From assembly GCF_011297335.1 (NCBI RefSeq), contig NZ_JAAOTJ010000007.1, positions 186,001-250,000 of the forward strand: 64,000 nucleotides of DNA. The letters run 5' to 3'. This document shows positions 36,130-44,645 of the stretch, piece by piece. Under the pieces are notes generated by a model, which ran no database searches, was not told where the DNA came from, and worked only from the letters and a program-made list of their open reading frames with translations. Both the position numbers and the translations under genes were made by a program. Within the stretch, counting starts at the first letter, position 1, and every line of letters starts with the position of its first letter. This DNA is from Catellatospora methionotrophica (GTDB lineage: Bacteria; Actinomycetota; Actinomycetes; Mycobacteriales; Micromonosporaceae).

Positions 36130-36360
36130 ATGCCTGTCGCCAAAGCGGACTACCGCAGGATCGCTGATGCGATCACCGAGAAGATCAAGAGTGGTGAGCT
36201 GTCGCCGGGGGCGAAGCTGCCCAGCACCGCTCAGCTTGCCGACCAGTACGACGTCAGCCCGGCGACTGTGTACCGGGCGGTCTCCTTGCTGCATGACCGT
36301 GACCTGGTCATCGGGCATCCAGGCAAGGGCGTGTTCGTAGCTGGGGAACCGCAGGCCTGA
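36130..36360 (+). CDS. Short GntR-family DNA-binding protein
   Basis: This 76-residue protein is little more than a GntR winged helix: YRRIADAITEKIKSGELSPG, KLPSTAQLADQYDVSPATVY, and the wing GHPGKGVFV. It has no effector-binding domain. Such short GntR proteins are common in actinomycete chromosomes and mobile elements. The ATG at 36130 has AGGAA upstream. It lies just ahead of a tRNA gene on the other strand. Confidence 0.85.
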   Translation: MPVAKADYRRIADAITEKIKSGELSPGAKLPSTAQLADQYDVSPATVYRAVSLLHDRDLVIGHPGKGVFVAGEPQA

Positions 36361-36436
36361 CGGACCTTCGCGGACTCGACCCGGACCTCCGGTCTTACGG
36401 AGGTCTCTGTCCCGTCTAGATGTCGTCTGGTAAGTG

Positions 36437-36513
36437 TGGTGCGCCCGGCAGGACTCGAACCTGCGACCTGAGGATTAGAAGGCCCCTGCTCTATCCAGCT
36501 GAGCTACGAGCGC
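36437..36513 (-). tRNA. tRNA-Arg (anticodon UCU)
   Basis: Read on the minus strand, a 77-nt cloverleaf including the encoded CCA is seen: acceptor GCGCTCG paired with CGGGCGC (one G-U), D-arm AGCTCAGCTGGATAGAGC, anticodon loop CTTCTAA (anticodon TCT), T-loop GGTTCGAGTCC. The 3' CCA is genomically encoded. The gene is intact and is not an insertion site here. Confidence 0.95.
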
Positions 36514-36638
36514 GCGATTGAAGGCTACCGTGCGAGACGTCCGCCGTGATCGGCTACCCGGCGGAAGTTGACCACGATCCTAGGGCAGCGACACGCCGCC
36601 GAACAGTGACTTAAGTTCATGATCGACCGGCTGGGTGG

Positions 36639-37583
36639 TCAGGGGAGCTGGGCGCTGAGCCAGTGGGCGGACTCGGTGAAGAAGCGGTCGCGGGCGGGCT
36701 GGCGGGACAGGGTGAGGTCGTGTTTGCCGCCCTCGATGCGGGCGACGGTGACGTTGCGGCCGAGGGCGGGGGCCCAGCGCACGATGTGGTCCACGTTGAG
36801 CACGGCGTCGGTCTCGTGCGCCTGTTCCGACCAGGCGCGCTGGCGGTATGACGCCGTCGAGCAGCCGACGAACACCGGCACCTGCAGACCCAGCCCGGCG
36901 TGCAGGCGGCGCTGGCCGCTGCGGATCGCCTTGAGCCAGGCGACCCGGACCGGGAAGCCGCTCACCGGCTTCCAGTCGATGCGGTAGTCCCACTCGCCGT
37001 CGTGGTCGCGGTGCAGGCTGCGGCCGTACAGGCCGGGCAGCTTCAGCGGAATCACCCGGTACGGCGCGCGCTGGGCCAGTGAGCCGACCGCCGACACCGC
37101 CGGGCGGCGCATGATCCACGGCGCGTTGATGTCGAAGAACGGGCTGTTGAGCAGCAGTCCGTCGACGAGCCCGGCCCCGGCGCGGGCGTGCGCCCACAGC
37201 GCGGAGATCAGGCCTCCGGTGGAGTGCGCGGCGACCACCATCGTGTCGTGGCCGTCCTCCTCGCGGATGATCCGCGCCGCCTCGTCCAGCTCGGGGAAGT
37301 ACTCGTCCATGCTGCGGGTGAAGTTGGGCGTCTGGTGCGCCAGCAGGCTGCGGCCGTACTTGCGCAGATCGAGGGCGTAGAAGTCGTAGCCGCGTGCGAC
37401 GAAGAAGTCGGCCAGGTGGGTCTGGAAGAAGTAGTCGGTGAATCCGTGCAGGTAGAGCACCGCGCGCCGGGTGGGTTCGGGCGCGCGCCGGATGACCAGG
37501 GTGGCCACGACCCGGCCCTGGTCGTCGTCGGGGAGTTCGATGACCCGCTGCAGGTACGGCTCGCCCAGGATGTCGGTCTGCAC
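36639..37583 (-). CDS. Alpha/beta hydrolase (serine lipase/lysophospholipase-like)
   Basis: A 314-residue alpha/beta hydrolase. The oxyanion region is AVLYLHGFTDYFFQ, the nucleophile elbow is VVAAHSTGGLISALW (serine in HSTGG), and the catalytic histidine is in IEGGKHDLTLS. It resembles monoglyceride-lipase-type hydrolases with a cap. No signal peptide. The GTG at 37583 reads directly into the start of the fold. It is divergent from the disrupted ssb gene. Confidence 0.82.
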   Translation of the reverse strand: MQTDILGEPYLQRVIELPDDDQGRVVATLVIRRAPEPTRRAVLYLHGFTDYFFQTHLADFFVARGYDFYALDLRKYGRSLLAHQTPNFTRSMDEYFPELDEAARIIREEDGHDTMVVAAHSTGGLISALWAHARAGAGLVDGLLLNSPFFDINAPWIMRRPAVSAVGSLAQRAPYRVIPLKLPGLYGRSLHRDHDGEWDYRIDWKPVSGFPVRVAWLKAIRSGQRRLHAGLGLQVPVFVGCSTASYRQRAWSEQAHETDAVLNVDHIVRWAPALGRNVTVARIEGGKHDLTLSRQPARDRFFTESAHWLSAQLP

Positions 37584-37752
37584 GGGCCTATGTTACCGCG
37601 AAGTAGGTGCCGGGCCATAACAGATCAACTCCATGATCAGGCCGTTATCCCCAAGTGGGACGCCGTCCACAGCGCGCGCGACGGGGCGATGGTGTGCGGC
37701 GGTGGTTGCGGCGCACTCTCAGTGGCATCGCAGGCCGAGAGGAGAAAAGACA

Positions 37753-37781
37753 GTGTTCGACACGAACATCACGATCGTCGG
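37753..37781 (+). pseudogene. ssb: 5' fragment of ssb, cut by element insertion
   Basis: A GTG start with an upstream GGAG (37741-37744) opens a frame reading MFDTNITIVG, the canonical N-terminus of a single-stranded DNA-binding protein. After the 12-bp core at 37770-37781 the sequence departs into the mobile element and stops within 20 codons. The remaining 209 codons lie at 62,678-63,307 in the same frame. Joining the two gives a 215-residue SSB. Confidence 0.88.
37770..37781 (+). other. attL: left attachment core
   Basis: The 12-mer CACGATCGTCGG is identical to the copy at 62,677-62,688. It sits inside codons 6-9 of ssb. ACGATCGT is self-complementary, as often seen in serine-recombinase crossover sites. 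Confidence 0.85.
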
Positions 37782-37952
37782 TTGCTCCAAAGCGCACACC
37801 GGTGATTGCAGGTCAGGTGCTACGCCAGCGGCATGACCATGGTTCATCGACCGAGGCTGCCAGCCGAAGGCAGGAACGAGCCAACCGCAAACCGCCCATA
37901 CGGCCTGGCCCGCGAGACGTTGGCGCTAGCCGGGCCTCGCGGGCCAACCTCC

Positions 37953-37981
37953 CCTGCCTAGGTGCCACGTACCTAGGCAGG
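37953..37981. repeat. Perfect hairpin near left end of element
   Basis: 11-bp perfect arms (CCTGCCTAGGT and complement) around a 7-base loop, about 170 bp inside attL. Role unknown: terminator or protein-binding site. The surrounding 37,782-38,229 contains no convincing gene. Confidence 0.6.
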
Positions 37982-38229
37982 ACCACACTAAGCACTTCCA
38001 TGGAAGCTGCTGAACTTACCGCTTACGCATGCCTGTCAGAACAGATGCACCAATCCCAAGCGCTGAGGAAATGGCGCATCCGGGTTGACGCCTTCTCGGT
38101 AGCCACCTTAAGGCGCAGTAAATACTCGTCCGTGAACGCGACCGCCGGACGAGATAATGTTAGGCATTCGAATATAGATGATGGGAATGTCTACATGCGA
38201 CCAAGCACTCGAAAAGGCGATCTAATTGT

Positions 38230-38658
38230 CTACCAGGTTGCAGAAACACCCTGACACAACGAAAATGCGTTGACCCAAATGCCAGAGCTAGTACTGTACC
38301 TTTCAGTCGTGTGCCGCATGTAGTGCGCCTGGTTTGCATAGGGAGTTGTCGTGTCTATGTAATGCCAGGTATTGTCGACCGCCTTGCGAGGAGCTGTGTA
38401 GATGACGGATGCGCCACTTGTCCTCATCAGCGTCAGCTTGAATGCCGTTCCATCGGCACCCGTACAGGCTGTTCCGCCGATACGAACACTTGACCTCGTC
38501 GGTATGAAGTCGTAGCTTGCGCGGTAGGTAGCCTCCGAAGGCCAGTTTTGGGACCAAGCCTGGGCAGCGGGCGCGGCGGATGCCACTGACAGAGCTGCAA
38601 TTCCCCCGATGATGACGACGCGCCGCAAGGCACGCTGAAGCATGTGCTTGGCTTTCAT
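38230..38658 (-). CDS. Secreted protein of unknown function, paralogue of the gene at 39137
   Basis: A 142-residue protein with a signal peptide (ALRRVVIIGGIAALSVASAA, cleavage after AQA) and a mature part of about 105 residues. It shares with the divergent gene at 39137 the pattern W-x-ATYRAS-x-D-x-IP, then GTAC-TGAD, LMRTS, a tryptophan-histidine near WHYI, and a C-terminal CQGV. Two conserved cysteines could form a disulfide. ATG 38658 has GAGGA directly upstream. I do not recognise the family. It is element cargo with lower GC than the host. Confidence 0.75.
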   Translation of the reverse strand: MKAKHMLQRALRRVVIIGGIAALSVASAAPAAQAWSQNWPSEATYRASYDFIPTRSSVRIGGTACTGADGTAFKLTLMRTSGASVIYTAPRKAVDNTWHYIDTTTPYANQAHYMRHTTERYSTSSGIWVNAFSLCQGVSATW

Positions 38659-39136
38659 TCTTCCTCCCCGCGTTCGGGATGGCCGGCAAGCCATCCCTCC
38701 AAGTAGGCACTTGCTCAAAGCGTTCACACACTTACATATTTACTGATGTGAGTCAACGCACGCGGTGTTTCCCTGGCAGTACTGCCTGCCTGCCAGCCCG
38801 ACGTCGCCGTAAGCCGGGCGCGTTTGGGGCGGAAAGCAGCTGCGCGATCGGGTCCGCAGCTGCTCACGTGGCCACACTGCACATCGACGATCATCACATT
38901 CTTAGTAGAAGTGGGCACCGTTGCACAAGTTGCCCGACGCCCAATGCTTCGGCATCGGCCCGCTATCCAGCAGGAACGGCCAAGGCGCCATCTACGTATC
39001 TCAATTCATGAAAAAACACATTGACACCTCCCGCTTGCTCTGCAATTCTGGCCAAGCTTCGAAGCGATCAACTGCAATGCCAAACCTGCGGCTGCATCGA
39101 TCGCGATGCGTCGCACCTGTCAGAGGGGAGACAAGC
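38659..39136. other. Divergent promoter region between secreted paralogues
   Basis: These 478 bp separate two divergent genes and are AT-richer than the chromosome. No further gene is supported. Promoters for both presumably lie here. Confidence 0.4.
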
Positions 39137-39541
39137 GTGCTGCGAACATTGATTCGAGCGACACTAGTGGCTGGAATTCTGGCCGCTTCAGCAGTAACGG
39201 TCCAATCGCCAGCAGCGGCCTTCTACCAAACCTGGAGCACCAGTGCCAGCTATCGCGCGAGCGGCGATTGGCTACCAGCCAATCCAACAGTGACGCCTTA
39301 TGGAAAAGCCTGCTCCGGTGGAGATGCGTACCTTTTCAACATTTCGATCTTGAGGACGAGCAATAGCGGGATCATCTGGAATAGCAGCAATGCTTGGGCG
39401 GATGGACAGTGGTGGCACTGGAACCCAGTTGGAGTCCAGATCGGAACAAGTTACTACTTCCGCTGGCGCGGCCTGAACGCTTCGGGCAACACATACTACG
39501 GAGCCCCCTGCCAGGGCGTGCAGGCGTCGGTCACGGTGTAA
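39137..39541 (+). CDS. Secreted protein of unknown function, paralogue of the gene at 38230
   Basis: A 134-residue protein: signal peptide (LIRATLVAGILAASAVTVQS, cleavage after AAA) then a tryptophan- and serine-rich mature domain of about 105 residues. Shared with its divergent neighbour are W-x-ASYRAS-x-D-x-LP, GKACSGGDAYLF, ILRTS, WHW and a C-terminal PCQGVQASV. The start GTG 39137 has GGGGAG eight bases before it. The mature domain looks like a small beta-sandwich, but that is only impression. Function unknown. Confidence 0.75.
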   Translation: MLRTLIRATLVAGILAASAVTVQSPAAAFYQTWSTSASYRASGDWLPANPTVTPYGKACSGGDAYLFNISILRTSNSGIIWNSSNAWADGQWWHWNPVGVQIGTSYYFRWRGLNASGNTYYGAPCQGVQASVTV

Positions 39542-39650
39542 TCCGGCGGGCCACAGTTCCGCCCGGCAGCTACGGCGTCAGGCTGTCGAGGCACTCCATC
39601 CGCCAGTAGCCGAACCTTTTGATGCCGTCTAGTTAAACGGATTGGCGACA

Positions 39651-39681
39651 GGTGGCGGCCACCCTCCCGGGGGCCGCCACC
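39651..39681 (+). terminator. Hairpin after secreted paralogue gene
   Basis: 10-bp perfect arms (GGTGGCGGCC and complement) with an 11-base loop lie between the secreted-protein gene and the next gene. Confidence 0.6.
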
Positions 39682-39704
39682 CTATCATCTTGTGGGGGGA
39701 GCGT

Positions 39705-41432
39705 ATGGGCTTAAGTAGCACTAAGGCCAGCGTAGCTGCAGGCATTATCTGGGCCACAGCTATAGGCATTGTAACCGTCTATGCCTTCGCCGCGCTGCGT
39801 CGGCCACCATCAGATACGTTCGCCGACCTGGCGGTTTACTATGGTTCAGTCCGCACGCTAATCGATGATGGCTCCCTCTACATTTTCGCCGCGCAAAATG
39901 GCGATCCGTTCACCTACCCTCCATTCGCTGGCCTTGTGCTCTCGCCCCTAGGTTTGATCACTGAAAGTACGGCCGGATGGCTTTGGTTTATCGGTACAGT
40001 ATCGCTAATTGTCATACTTTCAGTAGCGATTGGGTCGAAAATAAGGGGCAGGAACTCTGAGGCCGCTCCGTGGTGGACGCCTGCTGTCGCAGTAGTTCTC
40101 TTCGTTTCGGCGCCGATGTCGAGCAACATCCGCTTTGGGCAAATCTCTTGGGTCCTTGTGGCTCTGGTCCTGATCGACGCACTAAAGATCGTTCCGGCGC
40201 GCCATAGAGGTATTGCTACAGGAGTAGCATCCGCCCTAAAGCTCACACCATTGATATTTATTCCCTATTATTGGCTATCGGGACAGCGACGCACGGCATT
40301 TATGAGTCTCGCTACTTTTGCGGGTTGCACCGGAGTTGCCTGGCTTTTGCTGCCGAGCGACTCGAGCTATTTTTGGTTCGAACTACTATCGGCAACGGAC
40401 CGGATCGGCGACCTTTCGAATGGTGGCAATCAGTCGATTAATGGTATGCTCTTGCGACTTGGGATAAATGGAGTCGAGAAGTTTGTGATCCTAATCCTAT
40501 TGTCTGCCGCCATACTCGCACTTGGTCTCTGGCGAGGAGTGCGAGCGTCGCGTAATGAGCATCTTGTCGTGGGAGCAAGCGTCATAGGAGCAACTGCAAT
40601 TGCCATTTCGCCTGTATCCTGGACTCATCACCAGGTCTGGCTCGTATTTGCCGCTGCCGCTTCGTTCGATCGGCGGTGGACGACCTATCTGTGGCGGACC
40701 ATCGCGCTAGTGATCATGATTGTGCCCCTAGGAACCATAACCGCGAAGGCGTTCCCTGCAGCGGCGCAGCTAGGCGGTAACGCACGTGGCCTGCTGGCAC
40801 TAGCCGTTGCCGGTCTTCTTCCGTTTACCGAAATCGCGAAGATCGGCACTACTCTTGTCCAGAGTCATTCAATTTTAAGGTTCAATATCCCATCTCAATC
40901 AACCGATAAGGGCGCGGGTTCTAAAATTATGAAAATGGCGATACCCTGTCTAGCGGCAACATTACTTCTCGGCGGGTGCGGCAACACAACACCGGAAGTG
41001 CTGCGCCCAAGTGGCCAACAGCTGGTTATGACGCTCTCATCGGGTGAAATTGATGGAGTTAAGTGGCAGGTTGAAGTCGTGAGGATAGGTGTTCAGAGCT
41101 GCACTCAGTCTGTTGTTCATTATCAAATAATGGGGAATGACTGCGAAGTTGGGCTGAAGATGGCGGAGGTGCCAGTTAATATTGCGGTCGAAGGAAACGC
41201 CAAGATCTTATTTGTCCGAGGCGTTGTCGGATCGCAGGTTGCCCGGATTATCTCTGTCACGCAGAGTCGACCCAGCGGAGAGCCGGTCAAGATTTCCACG
41301 GTGGACGGTGTTCGGTACTTTGGATACGCCGTCAAGCCAAGCGATGCTGTCGACCTGGTCGGTTACGATGCGACGGGTCAGATGGTCTATTCTGGAGCCT
41401 CGAAGATTCTGTCGACGCGGGATGATCGATAG
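39705..41432 (+). CDS. GT87-type membrane glycosyltransferase fused to a lipoprotein-like domain
   Basis: Residues 1-400 are a polytopic membrane protein with about ten hydrophobic helices. They resemble the DUF2029/GT87 polyprenol-phosphate mannosyltransferases: an early aspartate in TFADLAVYYGS, then DPFTYPPFAGLVLSP, FGQISWVLVALVL, GVASALKLTPLIFIPYYW and ISPVSWTHHQVWL. Near residue 410 a second export signal appears (MKMAIPCLAATLLLGGCGN) with a lipobox LLGGC, followed by a 150-residue soluble domain of unknown type. The two parts are in one frame without a stop, which is unusual. ATG 39705 has GGGGGGA upstream. It is cargo in the mobile element. Confidence 0.75.
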   Translation: MGLSSTKASVAAGIIWATAIGIVTVYAFAALRRPPSDTFADLAVYYGSVRTLIDDGSLYIFAAQNGDPFTYPPFAGLVLSPLGLITESTAGWLWFIGTVSLIVILSVAIGSKIRGRNSEAAPWWTPAVAVVLFVSAPMSSNIRFGQISWVLVALVLIDALKIVPARHRGIATGVASALKLTPLIFIPYYWLSGQRRTAFMSLATFAGCTGVAWLLLPSDSSYFWFELLSATDRIGDLSNGGNQSINGMLLRLGINGVEKFVILILLSAAILALGLWRGVRASRNEHLVVGASVIGATAIAISPVSWTHHQVWLVFAAAASFDRRWTTYLWRTIALVIMIVPLGTITAKAFPAAAQLGGNARGLLALAVAGLLPFTEIAKIGTTLVQSHSILRFNIPSQSTDKGAGSKIMKMAIPCLAATLLLGGCGNTTPEVLRPSGQQLVMTLSSGEIDGVKWQVEVVRIGVQSCTQSVVHYQIMGNDCEVGLKMAEVPVNIAVEGNAKILFVRGVVGSQVARIISVTQSRPSGEPVKISTVDGVRYFGYAVKPSDAVDLVGYDATGQMVYSGASKILSTRDDR

Positions 41433-41518
41433 TAGTCGAGAACGAAGTAACTACTTCTTAGGTCAATCGTCCTGCTCATTCACAGTGTTGCCGGGCTTGT
41501 TTTGTGCGGGCGTCGGGC

Positions 41519-41817
41519 CTATTCGATGACGACCAGGCCGGAGGTTCGCCGGCGCGGATGGCAAGCAGGCGTGCGGCACCGGTCGTCATCGCCCGGGTGC
41601 GGTGCGGTACGGGTCGGTGGGGCCGCATCAACCCACTGACAGGTAAAGCACCGGCACGCCTGCCGGTCATGCAGGATACCGTCGACCTTGGCTTTCTGGC
41701 AGGCGGCGCAGTCCGCGACGGGCCGTTGGATCGGCGGTAGCAGGAACACTGGCCAGCCGTTGGGGGCTGGCGTAGCAGTTGCCGACGGGTGAGCCGCCGG
41801 GGGCGGACCTTCAGGGT
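41519..41817 (-). pseudogene. Decayed N-terminal fragment of bifunctional DNA primase/polymerase gene
   Basis: On the minus strand the DNA lines up with the start of the intact prim-pol gene at 58593. It contains NGWPVFLL and KRP-like QRPVA, a CAACQKAK zinc-finger half, HDRQACRCFTCQ, and LLAIRAGEP and SGLVVIE. The last two lie in different frames, so at least one frameshift has occurred, and a stop follows directly after VVIE. Only about 100 codons remain. This shows that a second replication module once lay here in opposite orientation. Confidence 0.8.
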
Positions 41818-41888
41818 TTTGGCCATCGGCCAGTTACTCACCCTGCACAGGACAGCGGTAATGGCGCTCGCCCCGTATCCTGCGAATC

Positions 41889-42071
41889 GTGAAGGTTGAC
41901 TGGAGCGGAGCGGTAGGCCTCAGTGGCATCGTCGGAGGTTTGATACTGTTCGCAATCACCAACGACGGCAGTCAGGTTCCGGACGATGCATCGGCGGTAG
42001 CAGCGTTCCTGGTAATTGGCGGCGCGCTGCTCCTGATTGAGGCTGCAATCAGGCACAAGAAGTCCGACTGA
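41889..42071 (+). CDS. Small membrane protein, homologue of the one beside the intact prim-pol gene
   Basis: A 60-residue protein with two hydrophobic stretches (LSGIVGGLILFAI and VAAFLVIGGALLLIE) and a basic tail AAIRHKKSD. The tail and second helix match the 62-residue protein at 58339 (GYLMRIEDAIRQNKAQ). In both places the gene is divergent from a prim-pol gene, here a decayed one. It might still be functional. Function unknown. Confidence 0.55.
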   Translation: MKVDWSGAVGLSGIVGGLILFAITNDGSQVPDDASAVAAFLVIGGALLLIEAAIRHKKSD

Positions 42072-42334
42072 TACTGGCACCTGCGTAGATCGTGCGAGGG
42101 TCCGTCATGTTCGGTGAGCGCGTGGGTCACGTGGTCCGGACGATGCCCGCCGGTTGGCACCCTTGCCGGTCGTGGGGTCGGGTGCCGACCCTTGGACAGT
42201 GCCGACGCCGTGGGGCTTGAGCGCCGCAGCGACCTGCTCGGCACCCCCATCCGCTGTACTCGTCCGGGCGCAGGTGGGCGAGCCGGTCGGCCTGACCTCC
42301 GACCACGCCTTCGGCTCGGTCGCCGGGGGTACGG

Positions 42335-42484
42335 TCAGATGCCTTCGAGCAAGGTGTCTTTGGGCTTGGCGGCCGTGTGCTGGCCGACCGCTTTGCCGGT
42401 CAGGATGCCCGCGGCCACGCGCAGCGCATGTGCCCGGTCGGTGATGGGCTCCGCGGTCGGGCCGTCGATGTAGTACGTGCGCAC
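42335..42484 (-). CDS. Possible small protein or 3' gene remnant (49 aa)
   Basis: From a GTG at 42484 this reads RTYYIDGPTAEPITDRAHAL, then a helical segment and a stop, with host-like high third-position GC. No ribosome-binding site precedes it and an in-frame stop lies seven codons upstream, so it may be a broken remnant. Family not recognised. Confidence 0.3.
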   Translation of the reverse strand: MRTYYIDGPTAEPITDRAHALRVAAGILTGKAVGQHTAAKPKDTLLEGI

Positions 42485-42493
42485 GATCGTCGG
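42482..42493 (+). other. Internal exact copy of the attachment core
   Basis: CACGATCGTCGG is present here exactly as at both element ends. It lies at the right edge of the decayed stretch. It could be a relic att site of an earlier, abutting element or a chance match. Confidence 0.4.
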
Positions 42494-42926
42494 ACGCTGT
42501 AACTACCCCCCCAGACCCGCCAGCGTGGCCAGAATCCGGCGTACAGGCCGCCTCGTCCGTCGTCCTCATGGTCAAGCGATCAGCATGCCCTTTGGGCTTA
42601 TGTTCCGCTTAGCGTTGTCAGGCAATACCGGTCGTCGTTGGTCGCCGCTTGACGGCCTGGCAACGGCCGGAGGCAGGCTCGACGGCCTGGAGGCGGCCTG
42701 ACGTCGGCCTTCAAACTACGGGCCACTGGCGGCTCGGTCAGCAGGCGTTTATGCCGAGCTTCACGGCCTGACGAGGGGCAAGCACGGCTTGGTACGGGCA
42801 ACGGCGTTGCTGTACAGCACCACAGCAGGCGGGATCTGTCCGGTGGGCGACTGAAATTCCGCTTGTGAGGCGATCTAAGTCGCGAGATTCTGACAGCTCC
42901 ATCCAACATTCGGCTAGGACCCCACA

Positions 42927-44228
42927 ATGACCACCTTTAGCGATGGCTTCGCCCACTTCCTCCCACCGTCGAGGTCGCGCCAAACCACGGCCATGTCCGA
43001 GGGTCTTGTCGTAGTGGACGCGAACGTTCTTCTTGATGCCTATAGGTACACGAGTAATGCTCGAAATGAGCTGTTCGCCGCACTGAGGAGCCTTGGCGAT
43101 CGGTTATGGGTGCCACATCAGGTGGCCCTAGAGTTCCATCGCAACCGATCGAAGGTAATGGTCGGTTACGACGACTCATACAATGATCTACTAAAAGCAT
43201 TGGCAGATTTTCGTAAGAAGCACGACGACGAGTTCGTCAAGCACGTTCGCGAATTCGCCAATCGTGTTGCACTTACCGGTGACCATCAACGTTCGCTGCT
43301 TGGCGAGTTCGCCAAAGCCTTCGATGTCCTACATGAGAAGATAAATGACTTAAGGGCACAGCACGGCATTTCCGACCGTTTTATCACCGACGACCCCGTA
43401 TTGCGAGAGCTTCAGGCGCTTCTGGACGGGAAGACAGGCGGACCGCTTTCAGCCGAGGAGGAGCAGGCGGCGCGCGAAGAAGCGACCCAGCGAATAGAGT
43501 CAGAAAAGCCCCCTGGCTTCAAAGACGCAGGTAAGGACGATCCGTGTGGCGACTACTTGCTCTGGCATCAGAGCCTCAAAGAGGCGAAGCTACGCCAGAA
43601 GCCTCTCCTGTTCGTCACCCGTGATAGCAAAAGCGACTGGTTCTTGACGTTGAAAGGTCGCACGATATCCGCCTTACCGGATCTGGTTAAAGAGGCCTAC
43701 GACATCGCAGGCGTGGATTTCGTGGCAATGGCGACGCGCTCATTCCTCATTTATGCGCAATCGATCCTTAAAACACAAGTCAGTGAATCGACGCTAAAGC
43801 AATCGGACGCCATTAGGCAATCGTTGTCACATAGCAAAAAGAAGCATTTCTTCATCAGCGAAGAACTTGGCGATCAACTATTGGCGCAAGCGCTACAAGA
43901 TCGCGCGCTCTCGAGCGAGCGTCTAGACCGCATTAACCGTGCGATCCAGTTAAATTCTGGTAACCCGAAGATGGAGGCGGAGCTCAAGACTGCCTCGCGT
44001 GTTGCTGGGCGAGTACAGGTGCAGCTCGATCTCAATGATCTATTTATTTCGACATTGCGCGGTGCGAGTAAGATGCGCGGCACCCTCAGGCTGGAGATGT
44101 CAGACTGGCTGCCTGACGAGATTGCGCGTCGGCAAGCGCGCATAGTGCAACAAGAGGATGATCCGTCTTCGGAGCCCAAATCATCAATTAATGGCGTAGT
44201 CGACCAGGAGCCCCCTCTCGTCGACTAA
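42927..44228 (+). CDS. PIN-like nuclease domain protein
   Basis: The N-terminal half resembles the PIN_8-type nuclease domain: first acidic site in VVVDANVLLDAYRY, a glutamate in WVPHQVALEFHRNRS, and later DPCGDYLLWHQSLKEA and LFVTRDSKSDWF, which supply the remaining metal-binding aspartates. The middle has a charged helical insertion. The C-terminal 150 residues are helical and unassigned. PIN_8 proteins are often found among phage-defence genes. The gene has lower GC than its surroundings, fitting cargo. Next on the same strand is an OLD-type ATPase, 675 bp away. Confidence 0.75.
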   Translation: MTTFSDGFAHFLPPSRSRQTTAMSEGLVVVDANVLLDAYRYTSNARNELFAALRSLGDRLWVPHQVALEFHRNRSKVMVGYDDSYNDLLKALADFRKKHDDEFVKHVREFANRVALTGDHQRSLLGEFAKAFDVLHEKINDLRAQHGISDRFITDDPVLRELQALLDGKTGGPLSAEEEQAAREEATQRIESEKPPGFKDAGKDDPCGDYLLWHQSLKEAKLRQKPLLFVTRDSKSDWFLTLKGRTISALPDLVKEAYDIAGVDFVAMATRSFLIYAQSILKTQVSESTLKQSDAIRQSLSHSKKKHFFISEELGDQLLAQALQDRALSSERLDRINRAIQLNSGNPKMEAELKTASRVAGRVQVQLDLNDLFISTLRGASKMRGTLRLEMSDWLPDEIARRQARIVQQEDDPSSEPKSSINGVVDQEPPLVD

Positions 44229-44289
44229 GCGGCTTGCCGCCCGGAGCAACATCCCTAGCCTCGTCTGCCGTCGGCCCGCACTCCGTGGT

Positions 44290-44360
44290 CATGATTCCCC
44301 GACCTGGTCAAGGTGGAGCACTCCCCGACTGAACGACCTTGACCAAGTCGGGGAATCATG
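44290..44360. repeat. Long inverted repeat downstream of PIN-like gene
   Basis: 24-base arms (44290-44313 with 44337-44360) match at all but one position, with a 23-base loop. It probably ends transcription of the PIN-like gene, though it is longer than most terminators. Confidence 0.7.
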
Positions 44361-44395
44361 AAGGCTTTGCCCGGGTCGATGGTGGGCGGGGTGCG

Positions 44396-44645
44396 ACTCC
44401 CCGGAGCCCGAAGTTGGGGGTTTGACCTTGACCTTGAAGACATCAGGTGGCACGGATGCGACGGCGGCGGGAGCTGCGGTCAGATGATCCGTCTGATGTG
44501 CGAAACGGATCATAAACTAAATAAATGATCTTCGTCTGGCTGATCACCCTGTCGACAAAAATCATTTTCATTGGCTGAGCGGCCGCGTCTTTATCACCGG
44601 CGTTCCTGGTGCTCATCGCCGTCGGCCAGGTCGTCAACGTTGACC
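44396..44645 (+). repeat. Direct repeat A flanking OLD-type gene
   Basis: About 250 bp imperfectly repeated at 46,846-47,098 in the same orientation. Shared blocks include CTCCCCGGAGCC, CCTTGAAGACATCA, GTGGCACGGAT, GCTGCGGTCAG, GCTGAGCGG and GTCAACGT. By eye roughly three quarters of positions agree. It contains a 9-bp inverted repeat (ATGATCCGT and complement). Confidence 0.75.

Larger units (their letters stand above)
42072..42926. other. Decayed region with gene fragments
   Basis: No intact gene is seen in 855 bp. High-GC, coding-like stretches on the minus strand suggest eroded genes, for example a frame around 42105-42330 reading GGAEQVAAALKPHGVGTV. The right part of the region is repetitive around CGACGGCCTGG. 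It appears to be the eroded edge of an older element. Confidence 0.45.

Noticed and set aside
36437-36513. tRNA-Arg as attachment site of the mobile element
   Set aside because: The tRNA is intact, no copy of its 3' end was found at the right boundary, and the ssb split explains both ends.
37655-38254. 199-codon frame across attL
   Set aside because: It crosses the integration junction, starts in another phase from ssb, and has no recognisable domain.
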